Source: Pyrus communis
Taxonomy: Eukaryota; Streptophyta; Magnoliopsida; Rosales; Rosaceae
DNA length: 64,000 bases
Reading direction: 5' to 3'
Assembly (NCBI RefSeq): GCF_963583255.1
Contig: NC_084804.1
Span: 16,372,723 to 16,436,722 of the forward strand
The notes under the pieces were generated by a model that was not told where the DNA came from, ran no database searches, and saw only the letters and a program-made list of their open reading frames with translations. Below are positions 45,338 to 56,646 of this stretch, piece after piece (within the stretch, counting starts at the first letter, position 1; each line of letters opens with the position of its first letter). The translations under genes were made by a program, and so were the position numbers.

Positions 45338-47052
45338 ATGGAAAACATATCATGGGCTGTTGTTTCTCTAGTTCTATGTGTGGCTATAGGTTTTGTTAGT
45401 CCAGCAGACCCAGGTGCGCCACTAATCTTCATATTTGGTGACTCAACTGCTGATGTTGGAACAAACAATTTCTTGCCCACCAGCATGGCTAGGGCTGACT
45501 TTCCCCACAATGGCATTGACTTTCCTTCCTCAGAACCCACTGGAAGGTTCAGCAATGGTCTCAACAGTGCTGATTTTCTTTGTAAGTATATATAAAGTTT
45601 TTCTCTGGACAGGAAGTCCGTTTCTTTATCATTATATATGGATGACATGTCAATAACGAAACAGATCCTAAACCCTAAACCCTAAGCAGTGTATCGATCA
45701 CAAAGATTAACTTAACCTATTTCTGTTATTGTGGTGATCATCTATAGCTATGACATTCGGTCTCAAGAGAAGTCCGCCGCCATTTTTCTCTCTCAACGCT
45801 ACGTATCTTTCCAACAAGACATTTGGTGGTGTTAACTTTGCTTCTGGAGGGTCAGGCCTATTTGACATAACTGGAAAAAAATCAGTGGTACGCTCCTTAT
45901 TATCTTGCAAAAAGTTGTTATCATCATAAGCCTGATATGAGAGGAAGATACTTTTTTGTAACAGATCTCTCAATTTTCTTGTTTCAGCTGGCTCTTATGA
46001 AGTATGGAATGCCAAAGAAAACTCAGTTTGATGCCTCATCCGTCAGTCAGAAAAATGTTGTCCCATTAGCAGAGCAGATACAACAATTTTCCACTGTCAA
46101 GTGCAATCTTACCGCCATAAAAGGGGGGAGGAGAGTAACTGAGAGGTCCTTGTTCTTCATCAGCGTTGGTAGCAATGACCTTTTCGGATATTACCACTCA
46201 AACAGTTCCATACCAAAGGAAGAATTCTTATCTTCTTTATTACTTGCTTATGAAAACCACTTGAAGGTAATACGTTTCTCTATCTTTAGCACTTGTATCA
46301 AATGCACAAGTTTTAGTAGCTCAACTGATCCCTGTGTTGAAATGGCAGGGCTTAATCGATCTTGGAGCGAGGAAGTTTGGCATCATTAGCGTTGCCCCAA
46401 TCGGATGCTGTCCATCTCAAAGGGTTCACAACGCCTCTGGCGGGTGTTTGGAAGATTTAAATGATCTTGCTGTAACTTTCCACTCAAGGTTGGATGCCCT
46501 AATGTCCAAGCTGAGCTCAGAATACAAGGACGTCAAGTATGCACTTGGCAATGCATTTGAGATGACAATAAATGTCATTCGGAACCCTCTTCCGTTCAGT
46601 AAGTCAATACTCGACAGTTGTTATTGGAAAAAGACTTCCGCACACCCTTGTATCTTTATATCCCTTGATTCTCCGTTGATTTATTAAATCCAAAGGTTAT
46701 AAATAAACAAAGCTATGCAGGGAAATCACTTCCCTTCTTATTTTGGTACATATTCATATGCTCTCAGCAGCTAGAATGGTGAAGGAAAAGGAACAATCTA
46801 ATAACCAACAAATCTCCTTTTCATTTTTCAGATTTTACACAAGTGGAAGCTGCGTGTTGCGGAGCTGGGAAGCTCAACGGTGAATCCTTCTGCAGTCCAA
46901 ATGCCACTCTTTGTTTGAATCGTGACAACTACTTGTTCTGGGATCTATTTCATCCAACACAGGCTGCTTCTAAGTTAGCAGCTGTTACCCTTTTCAATGG
47001 TGGACCACAATTCGTAACCCCGATAAATTTCGCTCAGTTGGCCATGGCTTAA
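45338..47052 (+). CDS. GDSL esterase/lipase 2, 5 exons
   Basis: Exons: 45338-45581, 45748-45887, 45988-46266, 46349-46598 and 46832-47052, giving 377 residues. Exon sizes equal those of GDSL 1 except exon 2, which is one codon longer (normal donor GTACGC). The signal peptide (about 1-23), block I IFGDSTADVG, GVNFASGGSG, VGSNDLFGYY and DLFHPTQ are all present, so catalysis is plausible. The proteins are highly similar and exons 1 and 5 are nearly identical, while introns 1 and 4 have diverged. It arose with GDSL 1 by the segmental duplication described at 41200. Substrate not inferred. Confidence 0.9.
45665..45688 (+). repeat. Telomere-type CCCTAAA repeats in GDSL 2 intron 1
   Basis: Three consecutive ccta(a)accc-type units. 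GDSL 1 intron 1 has a shorter version (about 42272-42287). Short telo-boxes of this kind are common near plant genes. Confidence 0.6.
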
Positions 47053-47467
47053 TGGAGTAACCATTTTGAAGTGATCAATTGTATCCCCAGAAGCAAATTA
47101 TTTTCACCAATTTTTCAAATTTTGTTTCGCATTAGACGAAAACAATTGCAATGATTGATAAGTTATGTGAACAGATCTCAATTTACAAAAAGCTTAAGTG
47201 ATAATATAAATCTAAGAAGCTTTATTTTGCAGAAGCTTGTGAAAATCCTTGGATGCACATCCAAGTTATTGTTTCAAATAATAGCCAATTATTGTTTCTG
47301 ATACTAGGTGACCAGCAGGAAAATCCATTTGGAATCAATTTTCTTGTTGGTCATCCTGCATAAAATAAAATAAAATAAAATTTTGATATATATTTCGTGT
47401 ACACGGATTTTTAATAGCAGATCCCCTCGAGCTGCTGACTGCACGGTTATATCATCGTGATCGGTTG

Positions 47468-49965
47468 TCAAGATAGGGCTGTTTTGCCTCTTTCAGTTAC
47501 GTTTAGAAACTCGTCTCTTTCTCTCTGCATCCTTAACCAGTTATCTGGCTTCTCAAGTAACTTCAGTATCTGCAAACGGAAACAATAATTGGAGCCATGT
47601 TAGCCCGAACAGTTTGACACAACGTTTCAAGATACATTTGCAACAGAGTCTTAACATAATTTATTAAAGTGGTCTGCGGAATAGAAAACATTTGCAGTTT
47701 GTCATCCGCCGTGTTGATAACTTGATACAGAAGTTACCTTCTCGGGGTAATTATTGTGTAGCAGATTTCGGTTTGTGTTCTTTTTCTGTATGAAAAAGAA
47801 GAAAACAAGGATTACCGTTTTCATGGTTGGCCTTCTAGAAGATGAGTGCATAAGGCAGAGGCGTGCCGCTATCATCATTATTTCCATCTCTTCCTTGTTG
47901 TAGTGTTCGATCAAGTGAGGATCGATCAGACGTTCGCATATGCCACAGCTCAGCAAGGACCTTGCCTGCAAGTGCACACAAATTCAAAGGAAAATACAAT
48001 TTTTCAGAATCAGTTTTATAGCTTATTGATTTCTTCGCTTACCCATAATACTAAGCTTTCGCGAATCTCCTGGTGAGTTTGAATCGCTTCTTTCCCGGTG
48101 ATAAGTTCTAGGAGCACAACTCCATATGAGTACACATCTATCTTTTCATCAACCTTTCCATACATCATGTACTCCGGGGCTAAGTATCCAAACGTCCCAA
48201 CAACATGGAACGGCGCCTTTGTGTTTGCTTGAGATTGATGAGTTTGAAGTAACATTGCTGCTCCAAAATCTGATAACTGGCATCAAAAGCCAAAGTGATC
48301 AGAGACAAATGTAGACCTATTGAGATAAAGCCCTTGCTCGGAAAGTTCTAGCAATTGAAGCTAATTGAGTTTTAGCTTTCTGCAAGTATAAGAAATTGTT
48401 ATCGAACTTACTATCGGTTCGCAATTGTGGGAGAGGAGAATGTTAGATGACTTCACATCCCTATGGATGATGGGAGGACTGTGAGAATCATGAAGGTAGT
48501 CCAACGCCTTTGCCATGCCGATTGCAACTTTCATCCTCTCACTCCAATTTAGCTCTCTTAAATTCTGCCTCAAGCTTCCCATCAAAAGTTTATACACAAT
48601 TGCTTGCATCTCCCCACTACGACAGAACCCGATTATCTGCACAATGTTGTCATGCTTCATACCAGATAACAAATCTACTTCTCGAAAAAAATCCGCTGTT
48701 GAGCACCGTGTGGTTTGGAGGACTTTCACAGCTGCAGCTTCACCATTTCCAAGTTTGGCGCAGTACACCTTGCTATGTCCACCCTCTCCAATCACTGTGG
48801 CTGGGCTGAAATTGTTAGTTGCATCACGAAGCTCTTTTGGCGTGAAATGCCTGCTTGAACTTTCTGCTTGTAGTACTTCCAATCTTCGAAACAGTTTTTC
48901 GGACGCCAAATCAGCGACCTCCACCATTTTATTTACGGCAGAGAGTGCTCTTCTAGTAGTCGTTGGCCGCATCAACGACACTGTAGAGGAAGGCGGAGTT
49001 GTTAAGGACTTTTGCAACTGCCGGGTGGTATTTGATTGGTCATGGCAAGTGTAGGTTGAGGAAAATGAGTGAGAAGATTGTAGGGCTGCTGCCCTTACAG
49101 AGCCTTGTTGGCAAGTCCCCTGCCCCTCCATTAGGATTCTTCCCACGGTATTCATCACCAGTAGTGTGCATGTTGGAGGTAACCCTTTCAAGCAAGTATG
49201 GATAGCTGAAAAACTTGGCCTGCATTGCAATTTAACATCCATGAGAGAGAGAGAGAGAGAGAGAACTTTCATGCGTAACTAAGTTGGCTAGAGCAGTTTA
49301 CCCCTGCAACTTAGTTCCAAACCCCTCCTTGTAATTCAGATTAATTTAGATTAATTTAGAATACCATTTTAATCTCTCATAATTTAGATTAGATTAGAAT
49401 ATTGCATCAGGGAGAGAGGGGGTGGGCGCAGGGATACGACAAGTTCCCCTCCACACCCTCATTCAAGTCCCCCTCCTCGTAATTTAGATTAGTTTACAAT
49501 ATTGCTAGAGAGAGAGATCGGAGCTATTAGTTTCATTACCCTGAGAGGCTGCAACCAAGTACAAGGATTGATGCAAAGCCGATCCTGACTTGGTAGGTTA
49601 ATTCAGAAATGTAAGAATCTGCAATGCACAATTTTAGTTGGAAATCCACCTGCAAAGAAAAAGCCATAAGCCAAAAGCCAAAAGCCAATGCCATAAGCTC
49701 CCAAGTAAAAGGAGTTCACCTGCTTGGATTTGCAGAAATCTTCATGGATGTGGAAAGTGTTGGGATCAAAAGAATCATCGTTCTCTTGAACATGAACAGC
49801 AATCACACTGTCCCTGTGTTTTACAACAGCAATGAGCAATCTCAGAAGCATTTCTCTGCTTGAATTATCTGATTTCAGACCGACAATTATCGTCCTCTTC
49901 TTCGATTTCTTGGACCTGAACGACAACATTTGGGGCCAAAAAATCAGCACCACTTCATTGCACAA
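47468..49965 (-). CDS. USP-domain receptor-like cytoplasmic kinase (RLCK VI type), 6 exons
   Basis: Minus-strand exons: 49965-49720, 49649-49540, 49219-48412, 48276-48043, 47965-47816 and 47569-47468. The GT-AG phases join into 549 residues. The N-terminal universal-stress-protein fold (about 20-140) is split by introns 1-2: [17 protein letters not shown], then [18 protein letters not shown] and [13 protein letters not shown]. After a Ser/Thr-rich linker comes a Ser/Thr kinase domain: glycine loop [10 protein letters not shown] at 262-271, ATP-site Lys284, catalytic HRDVKSSN at 371, DFG at 391-393 and APE at 421-423. All key residues are present, so an active kinase is expected. There is no signal peptide or membrane segment, so it is probably cytosolic. 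The USP-kinase plan fits RLCK class VI, some of which bind ROP GTPases in other plants. The start could instead be Met13 (49929). Confidence 0.85.
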
Positions 49966-51442
49966 CCGAAGAGTAGCTTGCTTTCAATTCTGGTTATGGC
50001 ACCTTCCACCTTGAGGCTTGAGTTTTCTGAGATAATGTTGAAGTAGGTGATGGGTTTAAGTGGTTACCAATAGTGGTTAGATATTAATGGCAGAATACAA
50101 CCATTTCCAAAGGGAGTTAGCAACTGTTCAGGTGTTGTACTCTCTCAGAGGATAAAAAACGAGATGATAAAATGCATTATTAGCACGCGTTATATTCTTA
50201 AACAGACGAGAGATTCTCTCATGTCACTAATTTACTGCGTGTCAATCATCTACTAAATAAATAGATGAATACTTTTTTAACACAAATATTTATTAGGCGG
50301 TAACGGCATCAAATTAAATATTGGTTGGAATTTGTTTGATTTTGTTGTAATTTTAAGATTGAATAGCCGCGGTAATTAGGTGTTTGCTTAAAATCATAAA
50401 TGAGAGCTCCAAAAGTGGGCAACTAAAAATCACAGAATAATTGCAAAGCCTTTATTGTAGTGCGGTGAATGGACCGCATCCTCTTTCACAATACTTCAAA
50501 AAGCTGGAATCTGCAGAGGAGAAAACGAACATGCAGAAATCTCTTTCAACGTGCAAATATTATGAATCAAGGCGGAAAGCGTTGTTTATAACGGTCGTTA
50601 CGTTTGATTCGGGTTTTATACTGAAAATTTTAAACCACTTGAGTTTGGCGTCAACTCTTTCAAAATTTCATCTCTTCAACCGCAAGAAATTTTCTCCAAT
50701 TTTATTCCACCTAAGTCTACGGCCTAAATCGAACCAACTCGAGTAGGATTGGAAACCTAAACCGAACCAAACCAAACCGTATTATAAGGTTGCGCCTTTT
50801 CCAGCGTTCTTTTTCGTTTTCTTTTTTCTTTTTGTCTTTTTTCCTGTATGATTGTGTGTGCAAAGTTGAACAGTTTTAAGAGTTGGTGCAGCAAGAAATA
50901 AATTGCAAAACAGGAATTAATCAGAAAGATATGGTGAAAAAAAAAAAAAAAAATCAAAAGACAAGATGGAGAGCTTCTTTAAAGGCTTGGTCCCAATAAA
51001 CCAGCAGATAAGGGTCCAATAATATGCCTGCTTCGCTAGCATGTCTACAATACAAGACACTACCACCTAAAAATATGATCATACACATCATCCACAACAA
51101 TTCGACCACGGTGTGATGTCCCGAAAATCGGGTTGTTACTTTTGGATTTTTAACGGAACAGAAGAAGATGAAAATGTTAAATAACAATTACCAGTTTTAC
51201 AGCAGACTCTATCTGAACAAAAGTTCTGTGAATATGTAGGGAGTTAATTAGGCTAATCGAGCGAAGATTGCATATTATTCAGATTATGTTTCAAGAAGCG
51301 GATGTAGCACATACATTAGAGCAGAAACCATATATGCGTTTCAAATTACACATGTACGTCGGTGGACAGGATGATGAAATCAAGAAAACCAGCCCAGGAG
51401 AAAAAGCTCAGATGCCCCGTGCATGGTGAGGATGCAAGGCGA
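49966..51442. other. Intergenic, promoter side of the RLCK gene
   Basis: No supported gene. Aaccgaacc-type phrases near 50758-50780 and an A-run at 50936-50953 are present, without clear element boundaries. Confidence 0.45.
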
Positions 51443-53776
51443 TCACTCAGCAAGCTGCAAATTTGAACATAGAAATTAGGCTGGCTCCATTGTTACAAAA
51501 AGATATCGTAAGTCCTAACACTCAACCAAAAAATAAAAGATTTCCTAACCAATGATTAACTAACTAATTAGTAACACTCTACACATCCGAACATGTGACA
51601 CGAATCTACCAGCTTGGATGATTGACAGCACAGATATACGCTAAACACAAATTCCCATTAAATACTCATATCAAATGCCATCACCATGCGTCAACGTATT
51701 TAACAAAACACTATACACTGGGGCAACCAATATATGAATGAGGATTGCAATTCAAAGACCTAAGTCGCAAATCACTGTAAAGGAACAATAAATTTTACTT
51801 TACCAGAGAAAAGGGCATAAGTAAGTCCTAGCATCTAGTGACGGGGCAGGGGGGGTTAGACATTATTATTAGGTTGGCATTGCCATGTTATGATTGGATT
51901 GAAGGTTCTTTGTATAAAGTGTGTAACTTACTTACGTTGATTAATGCAAGTAATTATCACACAAACAATGACTGTGACTCTGTGATATCCGAGACAAAAC
52001 TAAACCTGATTTAGAGGATTATCCGGAGATTTCTTCCATAGCTTCCATATCATATCCTTGTATTGATTGTGAGTAAGACCTGGTTTCTCTTCCTTCAGCC
52101 TGGGGAGCTCAGCTTCTTCAAAAGCCTACAATTATTACCCGAACTTGTCACATTATAAACACAGAAGAAATGACTAATGTCAATATTTAATAAGATCAAA
52201 GAAGCAATCACCAAAAGTTAAAATTGGTTATTAACAACGGTTGAATTATCAATGAAAGTTTAAAAAGACATGGATGGAAAAGTTCCGTGGCTGTTAACTA
52301 AAGAAATTAGCGCTCCTAAGAATATGACTTAGCTTCTACCAATAGCCACTACAATTACTATTATTCAGGAAACGACAACAATTAACTTTATATTTCACCA
52401 GCAGTTGACAATACTGTACTATCGAAGTGGGGCAGCAACGATAATTACAAGAATCATAAAAATTTAAGCAGCCATTCCACAAGAGGCATCAAATATGAGA
52501 TACATCCGTGCATGAACAAATAAAACAAAACCTACAAAACTTCAGCTATTGTTTTGAGAGACGCAACAGCTACGACAGTCTACAAAAAGATCACATGAAT
52601 TTCTCTCATAAGACCGCTACAAAAAACCAACAGAGCACTGCTACATCATAAATTGTGCAACATGAATTCCTCTTATAGGATGCTAGCTAGAAATTACTGA
52701 GATCACGAGTGTAAAGAAATGATGTAAAAGTTCAAGTTCATAGCTTTAATCTACGTTTGTAATCCATGAGAAAATGAAAAACGCTCAGAACTCAAGAGGC
52801 AACCCGTCTGTCTAAAAGAGGTCCTCCACTAACACATTGCAAAGATTTCAGTGCCAACACAAGCAATCAAGCACACTAATGCACACCCAAACTTTCGAGT
52901 AGCTGATCACGACCATTTGAGCGAAGTTAAATCATTGCGGCATATAACACACTAAGCTGTCTTCTAGAAGGCTTTCGTTTGCGTCCATTCGTATTGTATA
53001 TTTTCAATGCCGAGTCGATTTGTTACTCTAATAATAGCTAGAGCTTCAAGCCAGTACAGTAATAGTCCTAATTCCTAAAGCTCAGTTATTCGATACAAAT
53101 GACAACAATTCTATGTAAATGCATCAGATTTTAGATTTCAAAGCTAATCGAAACCAATGCAATCCAATCCCCCTAACCAAACAAACCCTAAATTCTCCCA
53201 ATAACACAGAAAAGGTACCTTAAACGAAGCCTTGAGCCTCCTTTCCGGGTGGCGATCCACCGGCAAGCTCTCCGCCACCGACATCTTCGCAACCGCCTCC
53301 TCCACCGTCCTTGCCTCAATAATCGAATCATCCCGATTCCTATTCTCCACAACCACCATCCTCTCATACTCCTCCTCCTCTGCCGTACGGCTCTGCTTCT
53401 TCTTCACCTCATCCGATTTCTTCTCCAACGCCGCCTGCTCCTCCTCTTTCCGCCGTGCCAGCTCGGCCTCGGTCACCTTTGGAACCGGGATCGTGACTCG
53501 CCCGGCCTTCTTATCGGGCTTCTTCCCCGCCTTCTCGAGTTCCTTCTCCTCCAGCTCCGCCAATCGGCGCGCCTCGGCTTTCCGCGCGGCGGCCTCCGCT
53601 CGTTTCTCGGCTTCTTCCTCGCGCTTCTTTGCCGCGCGGGACTTGCTGCCCTCGGCCTCGCGCCAGTACTGCTCCTCCTTCTCGCGAACCTCGCGCTCCT
53701 TGCGCTCTGCTTCGGTGGAGCTCTTCCGAGCCTTGGCGGCCTCCGCCTTGCTATTCAAACCCATCTTTTTCGGCAT
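51443..53776 (-). CDS. CCDC124/Lso2-type ribosome-associated coiled-coil protein
   Basis: Minus-strand exons: 53776-53219, 52125-52006 and probably a 12-nt terminal exon 51454-51443 (Leu-Ala-Glu-stop), giving 229 residues. It starts MPKKMGLNSKAEAAKARK, the conserved ribosome-contacting N-terminus of the CCDC124 family. About 100 residues of highly charged coiled coil (Lys/Glu/Arg/Ala) follow, then a globular end with RTVEEAVAKMSVA, PERRLKASF, and in exon 2 LPRLKEEKPGLTHNQYKDMIWKLW. Yeast Lso2 and human CCDC124 bind idle 80S ribosomes and help them restart, so a similar cytosolic role is inferred. If the last intron is not removed, the protein ends Gln-Val-stop at 52000 instead. Intron 1 is about 1.1 kb. 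The CDS is GC-rich compared with its surroundings. Confidence 0.88.
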
Positions 53777-54783
53777 CTTGTTCGGGCACACGCTTTAGGG
53801 TTTTGATCGTCTTCGAGTCTGCGACGACGGTGGTGATATTCTCCGACTCCGCTCAAAAGCGATGTGATGGGAAGAGTTACTGGGACTCTGGGCACGTGTT
53901 CCGTTCACAGACAGAAACAGAACAAAAACAAAAGCGGTTACGGTTTTTGGGTAGCAGCTAGCAAACTAAGTGGGCCTTTACTGGGTTAAATCAAATGGCC
54001 CAAAATAATAAATCCAGACGCTTGCTGGTCAAGAAACAAAAGGCCTGCCCAAATTACATCGGCCCGTTGACAAATGGTTCTTAACGTTTACGTTCGTAAA
54101 ATGAGTTGATGAGTAAAAAAGTTGCTAGCTTTTTCTATGTTGGTTCCTTTATGTTGAAAATCGATAAATGTCATCTCACGTGTTGTACTTTACACATTAA
54201 TGTTGTTCCTGCTGTTACATCCGTCAAAATCACTTAAGAGCATTTCGATCTTATTATGTCTCTACACATACGAATTGATTATTTCATAACCATGCTACAA
54301 TTTTCTCCAACTCTCCAAGTGCCTAATTAAGCCGTGACATCTTTGGCATAATATTGAATTGCCATCATGGTGATCTTGTTGGAACCTTTTTCTTTATATA
54401 AATAATGATATGGAGAGATTGAAATGCCCTTGTGTCGATTACTGCACTTTTTGAGATTTGATATTTTGGATTTTTTTCGGGTTGAGTTTGGGTATTTAAT
54501 ATTTTTTTTTCATCACTAATATCATGTGCAGGTCGCATAATCTCTTTTAATAAGGATTCTAACATGTTCGGATTTTGCCTTTAATTAACACATAAGTCAA
54601 CGGATAAGAATCGAAAAACCAATGCCAAGCAATGACTAGATGATCAAAAGAGAAAGTTGTCATAAGGGAAGAAAGTAGGACAACAACCTCTGTTTTCCCT
54701 CCTCCCCTCTCCTCCATTTTTTTTTCTTCTTTTCTAGTCTATTATGGTGATTGGTGAATATTATTCTATCTTTTGGCGACTTA
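53777..54783. other. Intergenic, promoter of the CCDC124-type gene
   Basis: The left 150 bp is the probable 5' leader and core promoter. The rest is AT-rich with no supported gene. Confidence 0.45.
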
Positions 54784-55208
54784 GGGCTAGTTTGGAATTG
54801 TTGTTCTTTTTTAATAAATTGCTTATACTGTGCTTTAAGAATAATTAACTGCAAAATAAAGTAATTGAGCATTTAATGCTTCAAGAATAATCAACTGCAA
54901 AATAAAGCAATTGAGCATTTGATAAACTATATTTTTAAAAGTGTTATAAGTATGAAAAACAATGTCTAGAAAGATAAATAATTTCGTTGTTTAAAATTAA
55001 TAAGCTTGTTACAGGAATTAAAAATATTCTAAAGGCTCAACTCTGCTTTTTATTAAAGCAAATTTTAAAAGCAACCTATATGCTGCTGTTTGAAGGCCAT
55101 TACTTTTAAAATAAGCAGTATATTTTATTTTTACTGAACACTTTTTTATTACTTAACTTTAAAATGAAGTAATTTTTGATAAAAAAAAAAACAATACCAA
55201 AATGGACC
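54784..55208. mobile_element. PIF/Harbinger-like MITE (425 bp)
   Basis: The ends GGGCTAGTTTGGAATTG and CAATACCAAAATGGACC are inverted and flanked by the 3-bp duplication tta. It belongs to the same group as the element at 23180. Inside, a segment around aactgcaaaataaag is tandemly repeated (about 54849 and 54894). Confidence 0.75.
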
Positions 55209-55385
55209 TTAGTATTTGGTTAAGTCATGCTTAGATCTAAGTTCCATATCACTTACTTTTTTTACCCCATTTTCAATCCAGTTTATTCTCCCAAAATTAC
55301 CACCCCTAAATTTTAAATCATTTTCATTAGTTTTTCTTAAATTTTATCCTATTTTCTAAATTTAATGTCACCTTGCTTATGATAT

Positions 55386-55536
55386 TGGATAAGGGCAATG
55401 TTATCCACACATCCTTTTCATTTTCCAGGCATTTAATCGAATGAATTGAAGAAGATAAATGACGAAAAATTAACAAAGGTTTGTGAGAGATAAAAATATG
55501 TGTACAAAAAAATAGCACTATCCATTGGATAATTGG
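55386..55536. mobile_element. Short MITE related to 25212-25371
   Basis: It shares the core catttaatcgaatgaattga-type phrase and the GTGTGCTAT/ATAGCAC-like ends with the copy at 25212. The ends here are degraded and the boundaries approximate. Confidence 0.5.
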
Positions 55537-55636
55537 AGACCAACCCCCCTAAAGATCCAACCCCATGTTCTACAATTGTATCTTGACTGTATGCTGGGTA
55601 GTTTGATGACGACGCTTGTTATGAAGATGGTGATTT

Positions 55637-55718
55637 TTTTTTTAACAAACGATATTATCTACACTAAAGGGGAGGGGTGGACTTAGTCTCACAATGGGCT
55701 AGCAATAATATTGTTCAA
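55637..55718 (-). mobile_element. SINE-like retroposed fragment (about 82 bp)
   Basis: It is flanked by an exact 10-bp duplication atggtgattt (55627-55636 and 55719-55728). The left end is poly-T, meaning an A-tail on the minus strand. The body (gatattatctacacta, ggggaggggtggactta, caatgggctagcaata) resembles a SINE I recall from Rosaceae. It is 5'-truncated or a short family. Confidence 0.65.
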
Positions 55719-55803
55719 ATGGTGATTTAACTCATGATTTAGGATTTTGAGTTTGTTTTCGGTTGAATGGGCTTGGCAAAAGATTGGACTTAATTATTTT
55801 TTA

Positions 55804-56622
55804 GGATAAATTACATAAAACTATCTCAACTATTGGGTCAGTCACAGTTTTATAACTCATTTTAAAAAATGCCAATGTCATACATCATCTTATGAATTTG
55901 TTACAATTTCATATTTTCCGTCAATTTATCTATTAATTCTTTCGTTAAATAATGACGTGGCTTGAGACGAGATCCACTTTCAATTCCAACTAGAAAAAAT
56001 TAATTAAATATTAAAAAAAATATAAAAAAAACCCAACCTACACCCAGATCCCTTTTGCTTCCCCCTCACCTTTCTGCAACTCCCACCCCCTCCTACACAC
56101 CCATCACCCTTTCTTCCTCCATCTCCACCTCCCTCCCATGGCGCTCCTCCCCCTCCTACACACCCATCACCCTCTCCATGTACACCCTTTCTCCTTCGCC
56201 GTCGTCGTCATCCGTACGATTCGTGACTTTTAATAAAACTCCCTCCCCCTCATACAATTAAGGAGCCATGTTGGAGATTGAGGTCGTCGTCGACAACAGC
56301 GATGACTCCAATGCCCGCGAGGTCAACCTATTTGGGAAGTTCGAGGTTGGGAGGCTTCTGGGCTGCGGGGCTTTTGCGACGGTGTACTGACACTCACGGT
56401 ACTTCCAGCCGTTGATCTCAGCCGTCGGTAGTTGTGAGGGTGATGGGTGTGTAAGAGGGGGCGAAAGTTGCAGAGAGGTGAGGAAGCATTGACAGACAAA
56501 CTGATAGAAGATATGAAATTGTAACAAATTCGTAAGATGAGGTATGACATTGACATTTTTTAAAGATGGGGTATGAAACTGTGACTAACCCAATAATTGA
56601 GGTAGTTTTATGTAATTTACCA
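55804..56622. mobile_element. Mutator-like element with captured gene fragment (Pack-MULE candidate, 819 bp)
   Basis: The long inverted ends TAAATTACATAAAACTA and TAGTTTTATGTAATTTA extend inward through the cacagtttnat and ttacaatttcat phrases. The flanks tatttttta (55795-55803) and tatctttta (56623-56631) are a 9-bp duplication with one change, as for Mutator. A further inverted region (gcttcc..ctcacctttctgcaact against agttgcagagaggtgag) lies inside. The GC-rich centre holds a kinase gene fragment. No transposase is present. Confidence 0.8.
56268..56390 (+). pseudogene. Captured CIPK-like kinase N-terminal fragment
   Basis: Forty codons from ATG 56268 to TGA 56388-56390. The second half, NLFGKFEVGRLLGCGAFATVY, is the start of a kinase domain (linker plus glycine loop) of the CBL-interacting protein kinase type. 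The catalytic lysine and everything beyond are missing, so no kinase can be made. It lies inside the Mutator-like element and has the GC content of a gene, unlike the AT-rich element ends. An intact donor gene elsewhere in the genome is expected. Confidence 0.75.
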
Positions 56623-56646
56623 TATCTTTTATGTGGGCCTTCTAGG

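Larger units (their letters stand above)
44560..48300 (+). repeat. Segmental tandem duplication, right copy
   Basis: This is the counterpart of 41200-44450: SKS 3'-flank copy (44580-44790), GDSL gene 2 and the kinase 3' region. The kinase gene here is complete, so this copy joins the ancestral right-hand flank. Confidence 0.8.

Noticed and set aside
50441..50746. 101-codon plus-strand frame upstream of the RLCK gene
   Set aside because: No domain, no paralogue in the window and AT-rich composition; likely chance.
53232..53961. Plus-strand frames of 110-188 residues opposite the CCDC124-type gene
   Set aside because: Antisense of a Lys/Glu/Ala-rich coiled coil gives Ser/Phe/Leu-rich open frames; there is no independent support.
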